64,000 nt of DNA from CAWKCE01 sp032127035 (GCA_963848085.1 CAWKCE010000003.1:434001-498000); one strand, 5' to 3'; positions 49,327 to 59,084 are shown, counted from the stretch's first letter. Notes: generated by a model from the letters alone, not told the origin. A program made the numbers and translations.

Positions 49327-50255
49327 GACGGCCCCTCCGGCCGGGGCTCCGACACGGCCGAGTCGGGGCCGACGAGGTCGAGGAACGCCTGCTCGAGTCC
49401 GGAGTGGTCGTCGACCAGGCGGTGCAGGACCGCCCCGATGCGGGCGGCGGCTTCGCCGACCTCGGCGGCGGTCGCCCCCTCGACCCGCAGCTCAGCCGGT
49501 CCGACGACCGTGGCCGTGGCTCCGCGGGAGACCAGCTCGGCGGCCAGCCGGTCCGTGTCCGGAGACGCCACCTGTACGCGGGGGCCCGAGCTGGCCAGCA
49601 GGTCAGCCAGCGGCTGCTGACGTACGAGTCGCCCGTGGTCGATGATCACGACGTCGTCGGCGCCCTGGGCAACCTCAGCCAGCTGGTGGCTGGAGACGAG
49701 CACGGTGCGGCCGTCGCCTGCCATCCATCGCAGGAACTGGCGCAGCCAGGCGATTCCGGCTGGGTCCAGACCGTTCGCCGGCTCGTCCAGCAGGACGACC
49801 CCTGGGTCGCCCACCAGCGCGGTGGCCAGGCCGAGCCGTTGACGCATTCCGTGCGAGAAGCCGCCGACCCTGCGGTCAGCGGCGTCGGTGAGACCGACGC
49901 GGTCCAGCAGGGCGTCAACGCCCGACGTCGGCATTCCAGCCTCCCGGGCGACGATCGCCAGGTGGTGGCGGGCGGTGCGACCCGGATGGAACCCTCCACC
50001 TTCCAGTGCCGCGCCGACCACTCGGAGCGGCCGCGTGAGCTGGGCGTAGGGAACCGCCCCGACGGTGGCCGTTCCGGTGTCGGGCCGCACCAGCCCGAGC
50101 AGGATGCGCATCATGGTCGTCTTGCCGGCGCCGTTGGGACCCAGGAAGCCGGTGACGCGCCCGGGCGCCACAGTGAAGGACAGATCGTCGACCGCGCGGA
50201 CGTCGCCGAACCGCTTGCTCACCCCCTCGACGGTGAGCGGGACTCCGTCGCTCAT
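49323..50255 (-). CDS. ABC transporter ATPase
   Basis: A 310-residue ATP-binding subunit. Walker A GPNGAGKTT, signature region FSHGMRQRLGLATAL (an altered LSGGQ), Walker B VVLLDEPANGLDP, switch His in VSSHQLAEV. A C-terminal DUF4162-like end (after residue 215) as in drug or antibiotic exporters. Its own start overlaps the histone deacetylase-like gene stop by four bases. Confidence 0.93.
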   Translation of the reverse strand: MSDGVPLTVEGVSKRFGDVRAVDDLSFTVAPGRVTGFLGPNGAGKTTMMRILLGLVRPDTGTATVGAVPYAQLTRPLRVVGAALEGGGFHPGRTARHHLAIVAREAGMPTSGVDALLDRVGLTDAADRRVGGFSHGMRQRLGLATALVGDPGVVLLDEPANGLDPAGIAWLRQFLRWMAGDGRTVLVSSHQLAEVAQGADDVVIIDHGRLVRQQPLADLLASSGPRVQVASPDTDRLAAELVSRGATATVVGPAELRVEGATAAEVGEAAARIGAVLHRLVDDHSGLEQAFLDLVGPDSAVSEPRPEGPS

Positions 50256-51334
50256 GGTCCGACCCCGCCGGACTCCAGACCTTCGAGCGTGGCGCGGACG
50301 AGCCCACCGAGGGAGGGCAGGTGGTATCCGCCCTCCTGGACGGCGACGACCGGCACTCCGAGTGCTCCTAGCAGCGCCCCGGCGGAGCGGTACCCCTCGG
50401 CGGTCACGCGCAGCGGGCTCTCCGGGTCGTCGGCCGCCGCATCAACACCGAGGGACAGGACGACCGCATCCGGCCGGAAGGCACGGACGTCGTCGAGGAC
50501 GCGTGCCAGGCCCGCGAGCCACTCGGGATCGGGCGTCTCGGGGGGAAGGGGGACATTGCGGTTGGTCCCCTCGCCCGGCCCGCGACCGCGCTCGTCGGCG
50601 TGGCCCATGTAGTGGGGGAACCAGCCGGCTGCCGGGTCGATGTGCACCGAGCCGTAGAACACGTCGTCGCGGTTGTAGAACAGCGCCTGCGTGCCGTTGC
50701 CGTGGTGGGCGTCAATGTCGAGGACGGCCACCCGCTGGCGACCCGCCTGACGCAGTCCCTCGGCGGCGACCCCCGCGTTGTTGAGGTAGCACGAGCCGCC
50801 GTAGCCGGAGCGTGTCGCATGGTGGCCGGGCGGTCGGCACAACGCGTAGGCGTTCCGGTGGCTGCCGGACGTCACCAGGTCGACAGCGGTCAAGGCGGCG
50901 TCGACCGCCCCTCGCGCCGCGACCCAGGTACCGGGTCCAACCAGGGTCATCGTGTCGTAGGCGTACGTCCCGGCGCGACCGTGGACGGCGGCCGGGAGCC
51001 GGAGGGGGAGCCCGGACAGCAGGGCTTCCGTCGGGAAGACGTAGGGCACGACGCGGTCCTGGCCCGGGTCGTCGGGGAAGCCGGCGGCGACCCACTCGTC
51101 CAGCCCGTGCTCCAGGAAGTGCAGCATGCCGGCGTCGTGCACCCGGCGGAGGACGGCGTCGTCGTGCGGAGAGGCGTCCACCTGCGGGGCGCCGGCCTGT
51201 GCCAGGCACTGCCGAATGACCGTCGCGCGCTCCGGCAGCTCGGAGCCGGCAATGGTGACGCCGACCCACACCTCGCCCGACGGCTTGTGTTCCAGGCACG
51301 TGTCCGACCAGACCACCGGTGTGCGTAGGGCCAT
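50252..51334 (-). CDS. Histone deacetylase-family amidohydrolase
   Basis: A 360-residue zinc amidohydrolase of the class II HDAC / acetylpolyamine amidohydrolase type. Active-site features: PPGHHATRSGYGG (the two His), VAVLDIDAHHGNGTQALFY (Asp and His zinc ligands) and LSLGVDAAADDP. In bacteria these act on acetylpolyamines or small acyl amides. Start at 51334 (MALRTPVVWSD) chosen; 51343 adds three residues. Coupled by overlap to an ABC exporter: the pairing suggests a shared substrate. Divergent from the P1 peptidase with an 18-base gap. Confidence 0.9.
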   Translation of the reverse strand: MALRTPVVWSDTCLEHKPSGEVWVGVTIAGSELPERATVIRQCLAQAGAPQVDASPHDDAVLRRVHDAGMLHFLEHGLDEWVAAGFPDDPGQDRVVPYVFPTEALLSGLPLRLPAAVHGRAGTYAYDTMTLVGPGTWVAARGAVDAALTAVDLVTSGSHRNAYALCRPPGHHATRSGYGGSCYLNNAGVAAEGLRQAGRQRVAVLDIDAHHGNGTQALFYNRDDVFYGSVHIDPAAGWFPHYMGHADERGRGPGEGTNRNVPLPPETPDPEWLAGLARVLDDVRAFRPDAVVLSLGVDAAADDPESPLRVTAEGYRSAGALLGALGVPVVAVQEGGYHLPSLGGLVRATLEGLESGGVGP

Positions 51335-51352
51335 GTGCGGCATCCTGTCACC

Positions 51353-52435
51353 GTGCCGCGCGCCAGAGATCTCGGAATCGCCATCGGCCCGCTCAGCCCG
51401 GGTCCGACCAACTCGCTGGTCGACGTCCCGGGGGTGGGTGTCGGCCACGCCACCGTCTGGCGTGACGAGCCCGACCCGCCGGAGGGCCGCGGGGTGGCGC
51501 GCACCGGGGTGACCGTCGTGGACCCGGGAGGGGACCCGTTCCGCAACCCGGTGCCCTTCGGCTCGGCGGTACTCAACGGAGCCGGCGAGATGACCGGCCT
51601 CACGACCGGTCGCGAGTGGGGCCTGCTGGAGTCTCCGATCGCCCTCACGTCGACGATGCAGCTGGGCCGCGTGTACGACGCGGTGTGCGAGCTCATGCTC
51701 GAGAGGGACGACCTCATCGCCGAGGATGTCGTGATCCCCGCAGTGGGGGAGTGCGACGACTCGTTCCTCAACGACGTCAGACGCATGCAGGTTGACAAGG
51801 AGGACGTGCGGGCAGCCATGGCGTCCGCGGCTGCCGCCGTCGGCTCCCCGGTGGCTCCCACCGAGGGGGCAGTGGGTTCGGGCACCGGGATGGCCTGCCT
51901 CGGGTGGAAGGGCGGCATTGGCACGTCGTCACGGCGGCTGTCCTCCGGTCACACCGTCGGCGTGCTGCTGATGGCGAACTTCGGCGAGGCGGGCCGGCTC
52001 ACCGTCGACGGTGTCCCCGTCGGCCGAACCCTGCAGCCACCTCAGCGGACGGCGGTCCCTGGTCCGGCCGGCTCCTGCATCGTCGTCGTCGGCACTGATG
52101 CTCCGGTCGACGCGGCCGGCTGTGAACGACTGGCGCGACGAGCCGGACTCGGGCTGGCACGAACCGGATCGACGGCGCACCACGGGAGCGGAGAGATCTT
52201 CGCCGCGTTCGCGACCGGGCTGCGGGCTGCTCGCGGTGAGGCGCCAGCAGGGTCACCCCTGCCGGGTCGGCGGCTGGACGACCTGTTCGCCGCGGTGGTC
52301 GACGCCACCGAGGAGTCGGTGCTGAACGCGATGCTGCAGTCCCCAACTGTCGTCGGGCGTCGGGGCCACACGGTGTACGGGCTGCCCGCCGACGACGTCG
52401 TGCGCGTGCTCCGTGACGCCGGTCGGCTCGCCTGA
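51353..52435 (+). CDS. P1-family (DmpA/BapA-like) aminopeptidase
   Basis: A 360-residue N-terminal nucleophile hydrolase. Start VPRARDLGIAIGPLSPGPTNSLVDVPGVGVGHATVW is typical of the DmpA group, and the self-cleavage region GWKGGIGTSSRRLSSG precedes the new Thr/Ser nucleophile of the beta chain. Such enzymes cleave beta-peptides, D-aminoacyl or aminoacyl amides. GTG at 51353, with both divergent genes starting within 18 bases, so both mRNAs are probably leaderless. Confidence 0.88.
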   Translation: MPRARDLGIAIGPLSPGPTNSLVDVPGVGVGHATVWRDEPDPPEGRGVARTGVTVVDPGGDPFRNPVPFGSAVLNGAGEMTGLTTGREWGLLESPIALTSTMQLGRVYDAVCELMLERDDLIAEDVVIPAVGECDDSFLNDVRRMQVDKEDVRAAMASAAAAVGSPVAPTEGAVGSGTGMACLGWKGGIGTSSRRLSSGHTVGVLLMANFGEAGRLTVDGVPVGRTLQPPQRTAVPGPAGSCIVVVGTDAPVDAAGCERLARRAGLGLARTGSTAHHGSGEIFAAFATGLRAARGEAPAGSPLPGRRLDDLFAAVVDATEESVLNAMLQSPTVVGRRGHTVYGLPADDVVRVLRDAGRLA

Positions 52436-52607
52436 GCGCCAAGCGCTGCGCGGTCCTCGCCAAGAAGCCAGGCAGGTCATGACCAACTGCGGGTCGGTGT
52501 GACCACCGGGCTCCTCCCGGGCTGATGAGCCACAGGTGCAGCTCGCTTGCCCGGGTTTCCCCAGCTTCTCCGGGACGGCCGGTCTTGTCAGTGCCTGCCA
52601 GTACGAT

Positions 52608-52623
52608 TCGAACATCTGTTCGA
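52608..52623. promoter_or_regulatory. LexA-type SOS box
   Basis: TCGAAC-ATCT-GTTCGA, a perfect actinobacterial SOS box (TCGAAC-N4-GTTCGA). It lies 20 bases upstream of the DUF222/HNH start ATG. Nothing else lies in the 52436-52607 gap. Confidence 0.85.
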
Positions 52624-52643
52624 GCACGCCACCGGAGGCGGCA

Positions 52644-53909
52644 ATGGGGCACCAGGTACCGGGCAGCGATGCTGCAGCCGCGGGCTGGTGGGCCGTCCCT
52701 GGCAACTCCGGCCTGTCGCTCGACCTGCCCGACGAGGTGCAGCGGCTGACCCAGGCCTTCGTTTCCGGGGCCGACATCCGCTCGCTCGGGTCGCAGATCC
52801 AGGGCCTGCGCACCCTGATCGACCAGCTCGAGGCGGTCTGGCTGACCGCGGCTGCCGACTTCGAGTCCGGTGGTGGCCCGGCCGAGGACGGCGCGGGGTC
52901 CTTGGCCGCGTGGATGCGTCATCGGTGCCGGATCGCGCCGGGGGAGGCGGCGGCCCGGGCGCGGGTGGTCGACGGCTTGGCGGGCGTGTTTGGCGAGCCG
53001 ATGGTGGACACCGCGCTGGCGATGCGAGAGGGCACGGTCTCGTGGCGGCACGCCGACGTCATCGCGCGCACGCTGCGTGACGTCCCCGCGGACCGGCGGG
53101 TCGAGGCCGAGCAGGTGCTCGTCCCGACGGCCAAGCAGGTCGACCCCGAGCTGTTGCGTCGGGTCGGCGCCGAGCTGCTCCACCGGCTGGACGCCGACCG
53201 CGCAGACCGCGCTGCTGCCCGCAGGCTCGAACGTCGCGGCCTGGACCTGGCCGAGACATTCGACGGCATGGTTGCGGTTTCCGGGCTGCTCGACCCGGTG
53301 GCGGGAGCAACCGTCATGACGGCGATCGAGGCGCTGATGGCGCCCACCCGGTCCGACGACACCGACGACCGCTCGGGCGCCCAGCGGCGGGCAGACGCGC
53401 TCACCGAGGTGTGCCGAGCGTTCCTCGACTCCGGACAGGCGCCGGTGGAAGGCGGGGTGCGACCGCACGTGTCGGTCGTCGTGGACGTGTCCGTGCTGCG
53501 ACGTGAACCGGAGTGCGGGACTGGTCACCTGTCGTGGGTGGGTCCGGTCACCGCAGAGCAGGCTCGGATGCTCGCCTGCGACGCGGGGATCTCGCGGATC
53601 GTCACCGACGGGGCGAGCCAGGTCCTCGACGTCGGCCGGGTGACTCGGTCGATCCCGCCGGCGCTACGCCGGGCGGTAGCGGTCCGCGACCGCAGCTGCG
53701 TTGCGCCCGGCTGCCATGCGCCGCCCGCACGGTGCGACGTGCACCACGTCATCTTCTGGGAGGACGGCGGCGCGACCAGCCTCGACAACTGCGTGCTGCT
53801 CTGCCGGCGTCACCACGGCTCCGTCCATGTGCGCGGATGGCGGGTCCACGAGTCCGCTGATGGCACCCGGACCCTCCGACCGCCGACCTGGCAGCCACCA
53901 CCGCACTGA
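52644..53909 (+). CDS. DUF222 / HNH endonuclease-like protein, SOS-controlled
   Basis: A 421-residue second member of the DUF222/HNH group. ATG at 52644 follows GGAGG; the frame runs to 52536 upstream but that part spans the SOS box. N-terminal DUF222 helices (LTQAFVSGADIRSLGSQIQGL, RADALTEVCRAFLD), then HNH with DRSCVAPGCHAPPARCDVHHV and LCRRHHGSVHVRGW. M. tuberculosis 13E12 family members also carry SOS boxes. Only about the HNH end resembles the copy at 12234. Confidence 0.9.
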   Translation: MGHQVPGSDAAAAGWWAVPGNSGLSLDLPDEVQRLTQAFVSGADIRSLGSQIQGLRTLIDQLEAVWLTAAADFESGGGPAEDGAGSLAAWMRHRCRIAPGEAAARARVVDGLAGVFGEPMVDTALAMREGTVSWRHADVIARTLRDVPADRRVEAEQVLVPTAKQVDPELLRRVGAELLHRLDADRADRAAARRLERRGLDLAETFDGMVAVSGLLDPVAGATVMTAIEALMAPTRSDDTDDRSGAQRRADALTEVCRAFLDSGQAPVEGGVRPHVSVVVDVSVLRREPECGTGHLSWVGPVTAEQARMLACDAGISRIVTDGASQVLDVGRVTRSIPPALRRAVAVRDRSCVAPGCHAPPARCDVHHVIFWEDGGATSLDNCVLLCRRHHGSVHVRGWRVHESADGTRTLRPPTWQPPPH

Positions 53910-53933
53910 TGCTCGGTTGGTAGCGTCGCCGGT

Positions 53934-56000
53934 ATGTCCGCTCCGAAGGCTCCGGTCCATCAGCATGTCCACGAGCAACATGGTGTGAATCGCCCCGATC
54001 CCTACGCCTGGCTGGCTGACAAGCTGAGCCAGGAGTCGGTCGACTACCTGAACGCCGAGCGAGCCCACTACGAGCACGCGGTCGCCCCGCTGTCGAAGCT
54101 GACGGAGACGCTCTACGACGAGATGACCGCCAGGGTGCTTCCCCAGGACGACTCGGTGCACTGGCGTGAGGGCGACTTCGAGTACTTCACACGGACGATC
54201 GCCGGTCAGGACTACCAGCAGCTGTGCCGGACCAGGGCCGACGGCCCCCCGGAGCTGCTGCTCGACGAGAACCTGCTCCTGGGCGACTCGGACTACGTCG
54301 AGGTCGGGGTCCGCGAGGTGAGCCCGGACGGCCGACTCCTGGCGTACTCGGTCGACCTCGACGGCGACGAGGTGTACGAGCTGCGATTCCGCGACCTGAC
54401 CACCGGGGAGGACCTTTCGGAGACGGTCGGTCACACGTACTACAGCGGAGCGTGGAGCGCCGACTCCTCGTTCTTCTTCTACGTCGTCCACGACGACCTC
54501 TACCGGCCCTACCAGGCCTGGCGTCACCGCATCGGCAGCCAACCGGACGAGGACGTGCTGGTACTGGAGGACACCGACGAGCAGTACGACGTCGCGGTTC
54601 GCGCCTGCCGTTCGGGAGAGCTGGTCGTCATCCGCACGTACAACCGCGTCTCCAGCGAGGAGTGGCTGGTCGACGCCCGGCGGCCCGAGGAGCCGGCGCG
54701 CGTGGTGCAGCCGCGCGAGTCCGGGGTGGAGTACACCGTCGAGCACCTGGCGGGGTCCGGCGGCGGAAGGCTGCTCATCGTCACCAATGCCGAGGCGACG
54801 GAGTTCCGACTGGTGGAGGCTCCGCTGTCCTCGCCCGGTCGCGAGCACTGGCGACCACTCGTCGCGGAGCACCCCACCGAGCGCATGGTCGCTGCCGACG
54901 CCTTCGGTGACCACGTCGTCGTCACTCTGGTGAGCCAAGCACGCCAGATCCTGCGCGTGTTCCCCGTCGGGGCTCTCGGGGCGTCCGACGCGGGGCTGCG
55001 CACTCAGGACATCGAGGCCAGGTCGGCAGCGGGCATCGTCGAGCTGTCGCACAACGAGGAGTACGGCGTCTCCCGAGTGCTGGTGGAGGAGCAGTCCTAC
55101 GTCGCGCCGCCCCGCTGGTTCCAGGTGGACCTGGCAACCGGGGAGCGCACGCTCGTCAAGCAGACAGTTCTGCCCGGGTACGACGAGGGCGGGTATGTGT
55201 CCGATCGGCACTGGGTCGTTGCCCGGGACGGCGAGCAGGTTCCGGTGACCCTCGTGCGGCACAGCAGTACGCCGCTGAACGGGACTGCGCCGGCCCTGCT
55301 GTACGGGTACGGCGCCTACGAGTACGAGTTCGAGCCGCGCTTCGACGTCGCCCTCGGGAGCCTGCTCGACCGTGGGGTCGTCTTCGCGCACGCCCACATC
55401 CGCGGCGGCGGGGCGATGGGTCGTCGGTGGTGGTTGGACGGTCGGATGCAGCGCAAGCTCAACACGTTCCACGACTTCATCGACGTCGCCGACTCGCTGG
55501 ACCAGGAGGGGCTCGTCGACGGTTCGCGCATCGTCTCCCGCGGGTTGTCGGCGGGCGGCCTGCTGCAGGGGGCGGTGTTCTCGATGCGGCCGGACCGCTG
55601 GCGCGCAGTGGTGGCGGAGGTGCCCTTCGTCGATGTCGTGAACACCATGTTCCGGCTGGATGTCCCGCTGACCGCGAACGAGCTCGACGAGTGGGGTGAC
55701 CCACGTCGCGAGGAGGACTTCCGCTACCTGCTGGGGTACTCGCCCTACGACAACGTCCCGGCAGGTCCGTGGCCGAACCTCCTGGTCACCGGTGCCCTGC
55801 ACGACCCCCGCGTGATGGTCCACGAGCCAGCCAAATGGGTCGCGCGGCTCCGGTCGGTCGACGACGGCGGGGGTGGGCGGGTGTTGTTCCGCGTCGAGAC
55901 CGGTGTGGGTGGCCACTCCGGCCCGGTGGGTCGGTACAGCCACCTGCGCTACGAGGCCGAGGTGGCCGCGTTCATCCTGGACGCGATGGACCTGGCCTAG
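53934..56000 (+). CDS. ptrB: Oligopeptidase B (prolyl oligopeptidase family)
   Basis: A 688-residue S9A peptidase. A seven-bladed propeller (about residues 75-410) precedes an alpha/beta hydrolase domain with catalytic Ser in RGLSAGGLLQGAV, Asp in GALHDPRVM and His in GVGGHSGPVGRY. RGGGAMGRRWW is the usual helix. It cuts peptides after basic residues in the cytosol. Stop overlaps the convergent secreted-protein stop by four bases (CTAG). Confidence 0.93.
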   Translation: MSAPKAPVHQHVHEQHGVNRPDPYAWLADKLSQESVDYLNAERAHYEHAVAPLSKLTETLYDEMTARVLPQDDSVHWREGDFEYFTRTIAGQDYQQLCRTRADGPPELLLDENLLLGDSDYVEVGVREVSPDGRLLAYSVDLDGDEVYELRFRDLTTGEDLSETVGHTYYSGAWSADSSFFFYVVHDDLYRPYQAWRHRIGSQPDEDVLVLEDTDEQYDVAVRACRSGELVVIRTYNRVSSEEWLVDARRPEEPARVVQPRESGVEYTVEHLAGSGGGRLLIVTNAEATEFRLVEAPLSSPGREHWRPLVAEHPTERMVAADAFGDHVVVTLVSQARQILRVFPVGALGASDAGLRTQDIEARSAAGIVELSHNEEYGVSRVLVEEQSYVAPPRWFQVDLATGERTLVKQTVLPGYDEGGYVSDRHWVVARDGEQVPVTLVRHSSTPLNGTAPALLYGYGAYEYEFEPRFDVALGSLLDRGVVFAHAHIRGGGAMGRRWWLDGRMQRKLNTFHDFIDVADSLDQEGLVDGSRIVSRGLSAGGLLQGAVFSMRPDRWRAVVAEVPFVDVVNTMFRLDVPLTANELDEWGDPRREEDFRYLLGYSPYDNVPAGPWPNLLVTGALHDPRVMVHEPAKWVARLRSVDDGGGGRVLFRVETGVGGHSGPVGRYSHLRYEAEVAAFILDAMDLA

Positions 56001-56533
56001 AGCACGGGCCGGTCGGCACGCACCCGGTCGAGGAACTGCCGAGGGGCGGGTGCCCAGTCGACTCCGTGGCCGGCGTCTCTCACGCGCACGGCGACGCTGA
56101 CCCCCCGGCGGATGTCCAGACACGTCCGCGTCGTCCGCCAGGTGGCGACATGCGGCGTGGCCTTGGTGTAGCGCACGCGTCCGCAGGTGCCAATCCGCGT
56201 GCCCCGCTCGCCCCAGTCGTGGACGCGGTAGAGCGCCCATTCGCTGTCGGCGTACGCCAACATGCGCAGCTCCGGTCCTGGGTTCTTCGCGCGCAGGTCG
56301 ACCCAGACGGTGAGAGGCGCGCCATAGACGACCCGGCTGAGACCGACCCGGACCACGAACCGGTCGTGCTGGCCGCTGTTCGTCACCTCGACCCACCCGA
56401 TGTCGCTGCGGGACGCGGTATCTCCGGTCGCATCGGGGAACAGGTCGGTGGCGGCCGCCGCCCCGTTGGCGGGCAGCAGGACGGCTGCGACAGCCAGTGC
56501 GGCTGCTACGGTCACGAGGGTCCTGGTGCGCAC
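55997..56533 (-). CDS. Small secreted protein, unknown function
   Basis: A 178-residue exported protein; GTG at 56533 with GAAGGAGA upstream. Signal peptide MRTRTLVTVAAALAVAAVLL ending AAAATDLFPD. Mature domain is beta-rich with two Cys (GTCGRVRY, TTRTCLDIRRG) that may form a disulfide. No family recognised. Divergent from the aldehyde dehydrogenase with a 114-base gap. Confidence 0.75.
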   Translation of the reverse strand: MRTRTLVTVAAALAVAAVLLPANGAAAATDLFPDATGDTASRSDIGWVEVTNSGQHDRFVVRVGLSRVVYGAPLTVWVDLRAKNPGPELRMLAYADSEWALYRVHDWGERGTRIGTCGRVRYTKATPHVATWRTTRTCLDIRRGVSVAVRVRDAGHGVDWAPAPRQFLDRVRADRPVL

Positions 56534-56647
56534 GGGCTCTCCTTCGGGCCGACGGTCCCACCACGGTATTCCGCCTCGGAGGCCCGCGAAACCCTCCTGG
56601 CGACCATGCGGCAGACTCGACCGCGTCACTCGTCTGGGAGGTTCCTC

Positions 56648-58105
56648 ATGTCGCACCGATTCACGCTTCCTGCCGATGGCGTCGTCCCCGTGCCGCTGTG
56701 CGGCGAGGCTGTCTCGGGAGCCGAGTCGTCGCAGGTGCGTTCGCCCTTCGACGGTGGGCTGCTGGGCAGCGTTCCCTTGCTGGGGGCCACCGACGTCGAG
56801 CGGGCGGTCGCCAGCGCGGCGGCGGCGCTCCACGAGGCCCCGCTGCCGGTGTGGCGTCGGGTGGAGATTCTGGAGCGGGCGTCGGTGCTGCTGCGCGAGC
56901 GGCAGGAGGAGTTCGCCCAGATCATCGCGCATGAGGCGGCCAAGCCGATCAAGACCGCCCGGGTCGAGGCGGACCGGGCTGCCGGCACGTTCGCCTTCGC
57001 GGCGGCCGAGGCCCGCAAGCTGTCCGGGGAGGTGATTGCGCTGGACGCCTCGCCCGGGGCCGACGCCAAGGTGGCCTACACGATGCGTGTCCCGATCGGG
57101 GTCGTCGGTGCGATCAGCCCGTTCAACTTCCCCCTGAACCTGGTGGCGCACAAGCTGGCGCCGGCCATCGCCGCCGGGGACCCTGTCGTCCTCAAGCCCG
57201 CCGGCCAGACCCCGTTCAGCGCCATTGCCCTGGCCTGGCTGCTGGTCGAGGAGTGCGGACTGCCCGCGTCCTACCTGTCGGTGGTGACCGGGCCCGGCCG
57301 GGTGGTCGGCAACGCTCTGGTGGACCACCCGGACATCGCCCTGATCACCTTCACCGGGTCTCCCGAGGTGGGCTGGGGCATCAAGCAGCAGGCACCCCGC
57401 AAGCACGTCGGCCTGGAGCTGGGCAACAACGCGCCGGTGATCATCGCGGCCGACGGCGACTGGAAGAAGGCTGCCGACAAGATCAAGATCGCGGGCTTCT
57501 CCCACGCCGGCCAGTCGTGCATCTCGACACAGCGGGTTCTGGTCCACAGCAGTGTTGCCGGGGAGTTCACCGAGTACCTGGCGTCGCTGGTGTCCACGCT
57601 GGTGGTCGGCGACCCCCTCGACGAGGCCACCGACGTCTCCTCGGTGATCTCCCAGAACGAGCGGGACCGGGTGAAGGGCTGGGTCGACGAGGCGGTCGCC
57701 CAGGGTGGGCGGATCGTCGCCGGGGGCGACATCGACGCCAACGGGGTGCTCGCCCCGACGGTGATTGCTGACGCCCGCCCGGAGATGCTGGTGTGCGTCA
57801 AGGAGGTGTTCGGCCCGGTCGTCGCCATCCAGGCCATCGACTCGGTCGACGAGGCTCTCAAGATTGCCAACGACACCGCGTACGGCCTCCAGGCGTCCAT
57901 CTTCACCCGGGACCTGTCGCTGGCGTTCGCGGCGGTTCGCGCACTCGACTTCGGTGGCGTGCTGGTGAACGAGGTGCCGACCTGGCGTGCCGACCAGATG
58001 CCGTACGGGGGCATCCGCGACTCGGGCAACACGCGTGAGGGTCCGGCCTACTCGATCCAGGAGATGACCGAGACCCGACTGGTGATCATCGACACGTCCG
58101 CCTGA
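56648..58105 (+). CDS. Aldehyde dehydrogenase family protein
   Basis: A 485-residue NAD(P)-dependent dehydrogenase. Catalytic Cys291 in AGQSCIST, general base Glu257 in LELGNNAP, Asn160 in SPFNFPLN and Lys183 in VLKPAG; all essential residues present. The ELGNNAP form (Asn for Gly) and INFE set resemble phosphonoacetaldehyde or succinate semialdehyde-like groups; substrate unresolved. ATG at 56648 follows GGGAGG; upstream open frame is antisense to the secreted gene and not coding. Single gene unit. Confidence 0.93.
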   Translation: MSHRFTLPADGVVPVPLCGEAVSGAESSQVRSPFDGGLLGSVPLLGATDVERAVASAAAALHEAPLPVWRRVEILERASVLLRERQEEFAQIIAHEAAKPIKTARVEADRAAGTFAFAAAEARKLSGEVIALDASPGADAKVAYTMRVPIGVVGAISPFNFPLNLVAHKLAPAIAAGDPVVLKPAGQTPFSAIALAWLLVEECGLPASYLSVVTGPGRVVGNALVDHPDIALITFTGSPEVGWGIKQQAPRKHVGLELGNNAPVIIAADGDWKKAADKIKIAGFSHAGQSCISTQRVLVHSSVAGEFTEYLASLVSTLVVGDPLDEATDVSSVISQNERDRVKGWVDEAVAQGGRIVAGGDIDANGVLAPTVIADARPEMLVCVKEVFGPVVAIQAIDSVDEALKIANDTAYGLQASIFTRDLSLAFAAVRALDFGGVLVNEVPTWRADQMPYGGIRDSGNTREGPAYSIQEMTETRLVIIDTSA

Positions 58106-58129
58106 CGGGCCTGGCCGGTTCGGTCGGCC

Positions 58130-59032
58130 CTACGGCTGGACGCCCACCCGACGGTAGGCGGCCTCCACCGCGGCCGACCGCGGGCCGAGCACGACCCGCA
58201 GCGACGCCAGCAGGGCACGGCAGGCTGCGACGTCGAGCCGGCGGGCAGTCGGTCCGCGCTCCGGGGTTCCCAGCACCGGATGCGCCCACGTCGGCAGCAG
58301 GTCCGTGGCAGCCCGGGACAGCACGGCGTACGCGGGTAGCGCGGCCGCTGGCAGCGCCCGCCCCGGGTGCTGGAGAAACGTCGACACCTCGCGGGCGGTG
58401 GACCCGCCGGCGATCTCGCCGGTGAACCCGTCGAGCACCGCCGACAGCTCGGCCCGCGTGGTGGGAGGCTCTAGCACGCCGACCGCCCGACCCGTCACCG
58501 CCATCTCGGCGACGTAGGCGTCGGCGTCGACGGGTCGGTGGTGGTAGCGCTGCGCCGCGACCAGCATCGAGTCGGTCAGCCCGACGTGGACCCACATCAG
58601 CAGCCGGGGGTCGCCGGCCCGGTAGGTGCGGCCGTCCGGTGCGGTGCCGACGACGCGTTCGTGCACCGACCGCACCAGCCGGGCGGCGCCCTCCGCTCGT
58701 TCGCTGCTGCCGAAGGTGGTCGTGGTGACGAACATGTTGGTCCGCTGCAGCCGGCCCAACGGGTCCTCCCGGTACGAGGAGTGTTCCTCGACTCCGGCCA
58801 GCGCCAGTGGGTGGCAGGCCTGCAGGAGGAGCGCCCGCACGCCGCCCACCAGGGTTGCCAGCGAGGAGTGCACCTCCCAGGTCTGCGACCCGGGGCCGAA
58901 CCAACCCGCATCGCCGGGCTCACCGATGGCGCGCACCCATGGCGGCAGGCCGTCGTCGTCGCCGGACAGGATCCGGCGGAACGTGCGGCGCACCGGCTCG
59001 GCGAGCGCGGTGGCAGGGGTGGTCACGTGCAC
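58130..59032 (-). CDS. DUF2236 / MpaB-like oxygenase family protein
   Basis: A 300-residue all-alpha protein. WFGPGSQTWEVHSSLATLVGGVRALLLQACHPLALAGVEEHSSYREDPLGRLQRT is typical of the DUF2236 family, related to the rubber oxygenase/MpaB heme fold. His residues in QACHPLA and MWVHVGLTDS may be heme ligands. Actinobacteria carry several; activity usually untested. Stop 24 bases from the aldehyde dehydrogenase stop, convergent. Confidence 0.85.
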   Translation of the reverse strand: MHVTTPATALAEPVRRTFRRILSGDDDGLPPWVRAIGEPGDAGWFGPGSQTWEVHSSLATLVGGVRALLLQACHPLALAGVEEHSSYREDPLGRLQRTNMFVTTTTFGSSERAEGAARLVRSVHERVVGTAPDGRTYRAGDPRLLMWVHVGLTDSMLVAAQRYHHRPVDADAYVAEMAVTGRAVGVLEPPTTRAELSAVLDGFTGEIAGGSTAREVSTFLQHPGRALPAAALPAYAVLSRAATDLLPTWAHPVLGTPERGPTARRLDVAACRALLASLRVVLGPRSAAVEAAYRRVGVQP

Positions 59033-59084
59033 CAGGATGCCGGGTGCGCCGAACGGCCGCAGGTCGAGCGGCTAGCGTCCGAGG

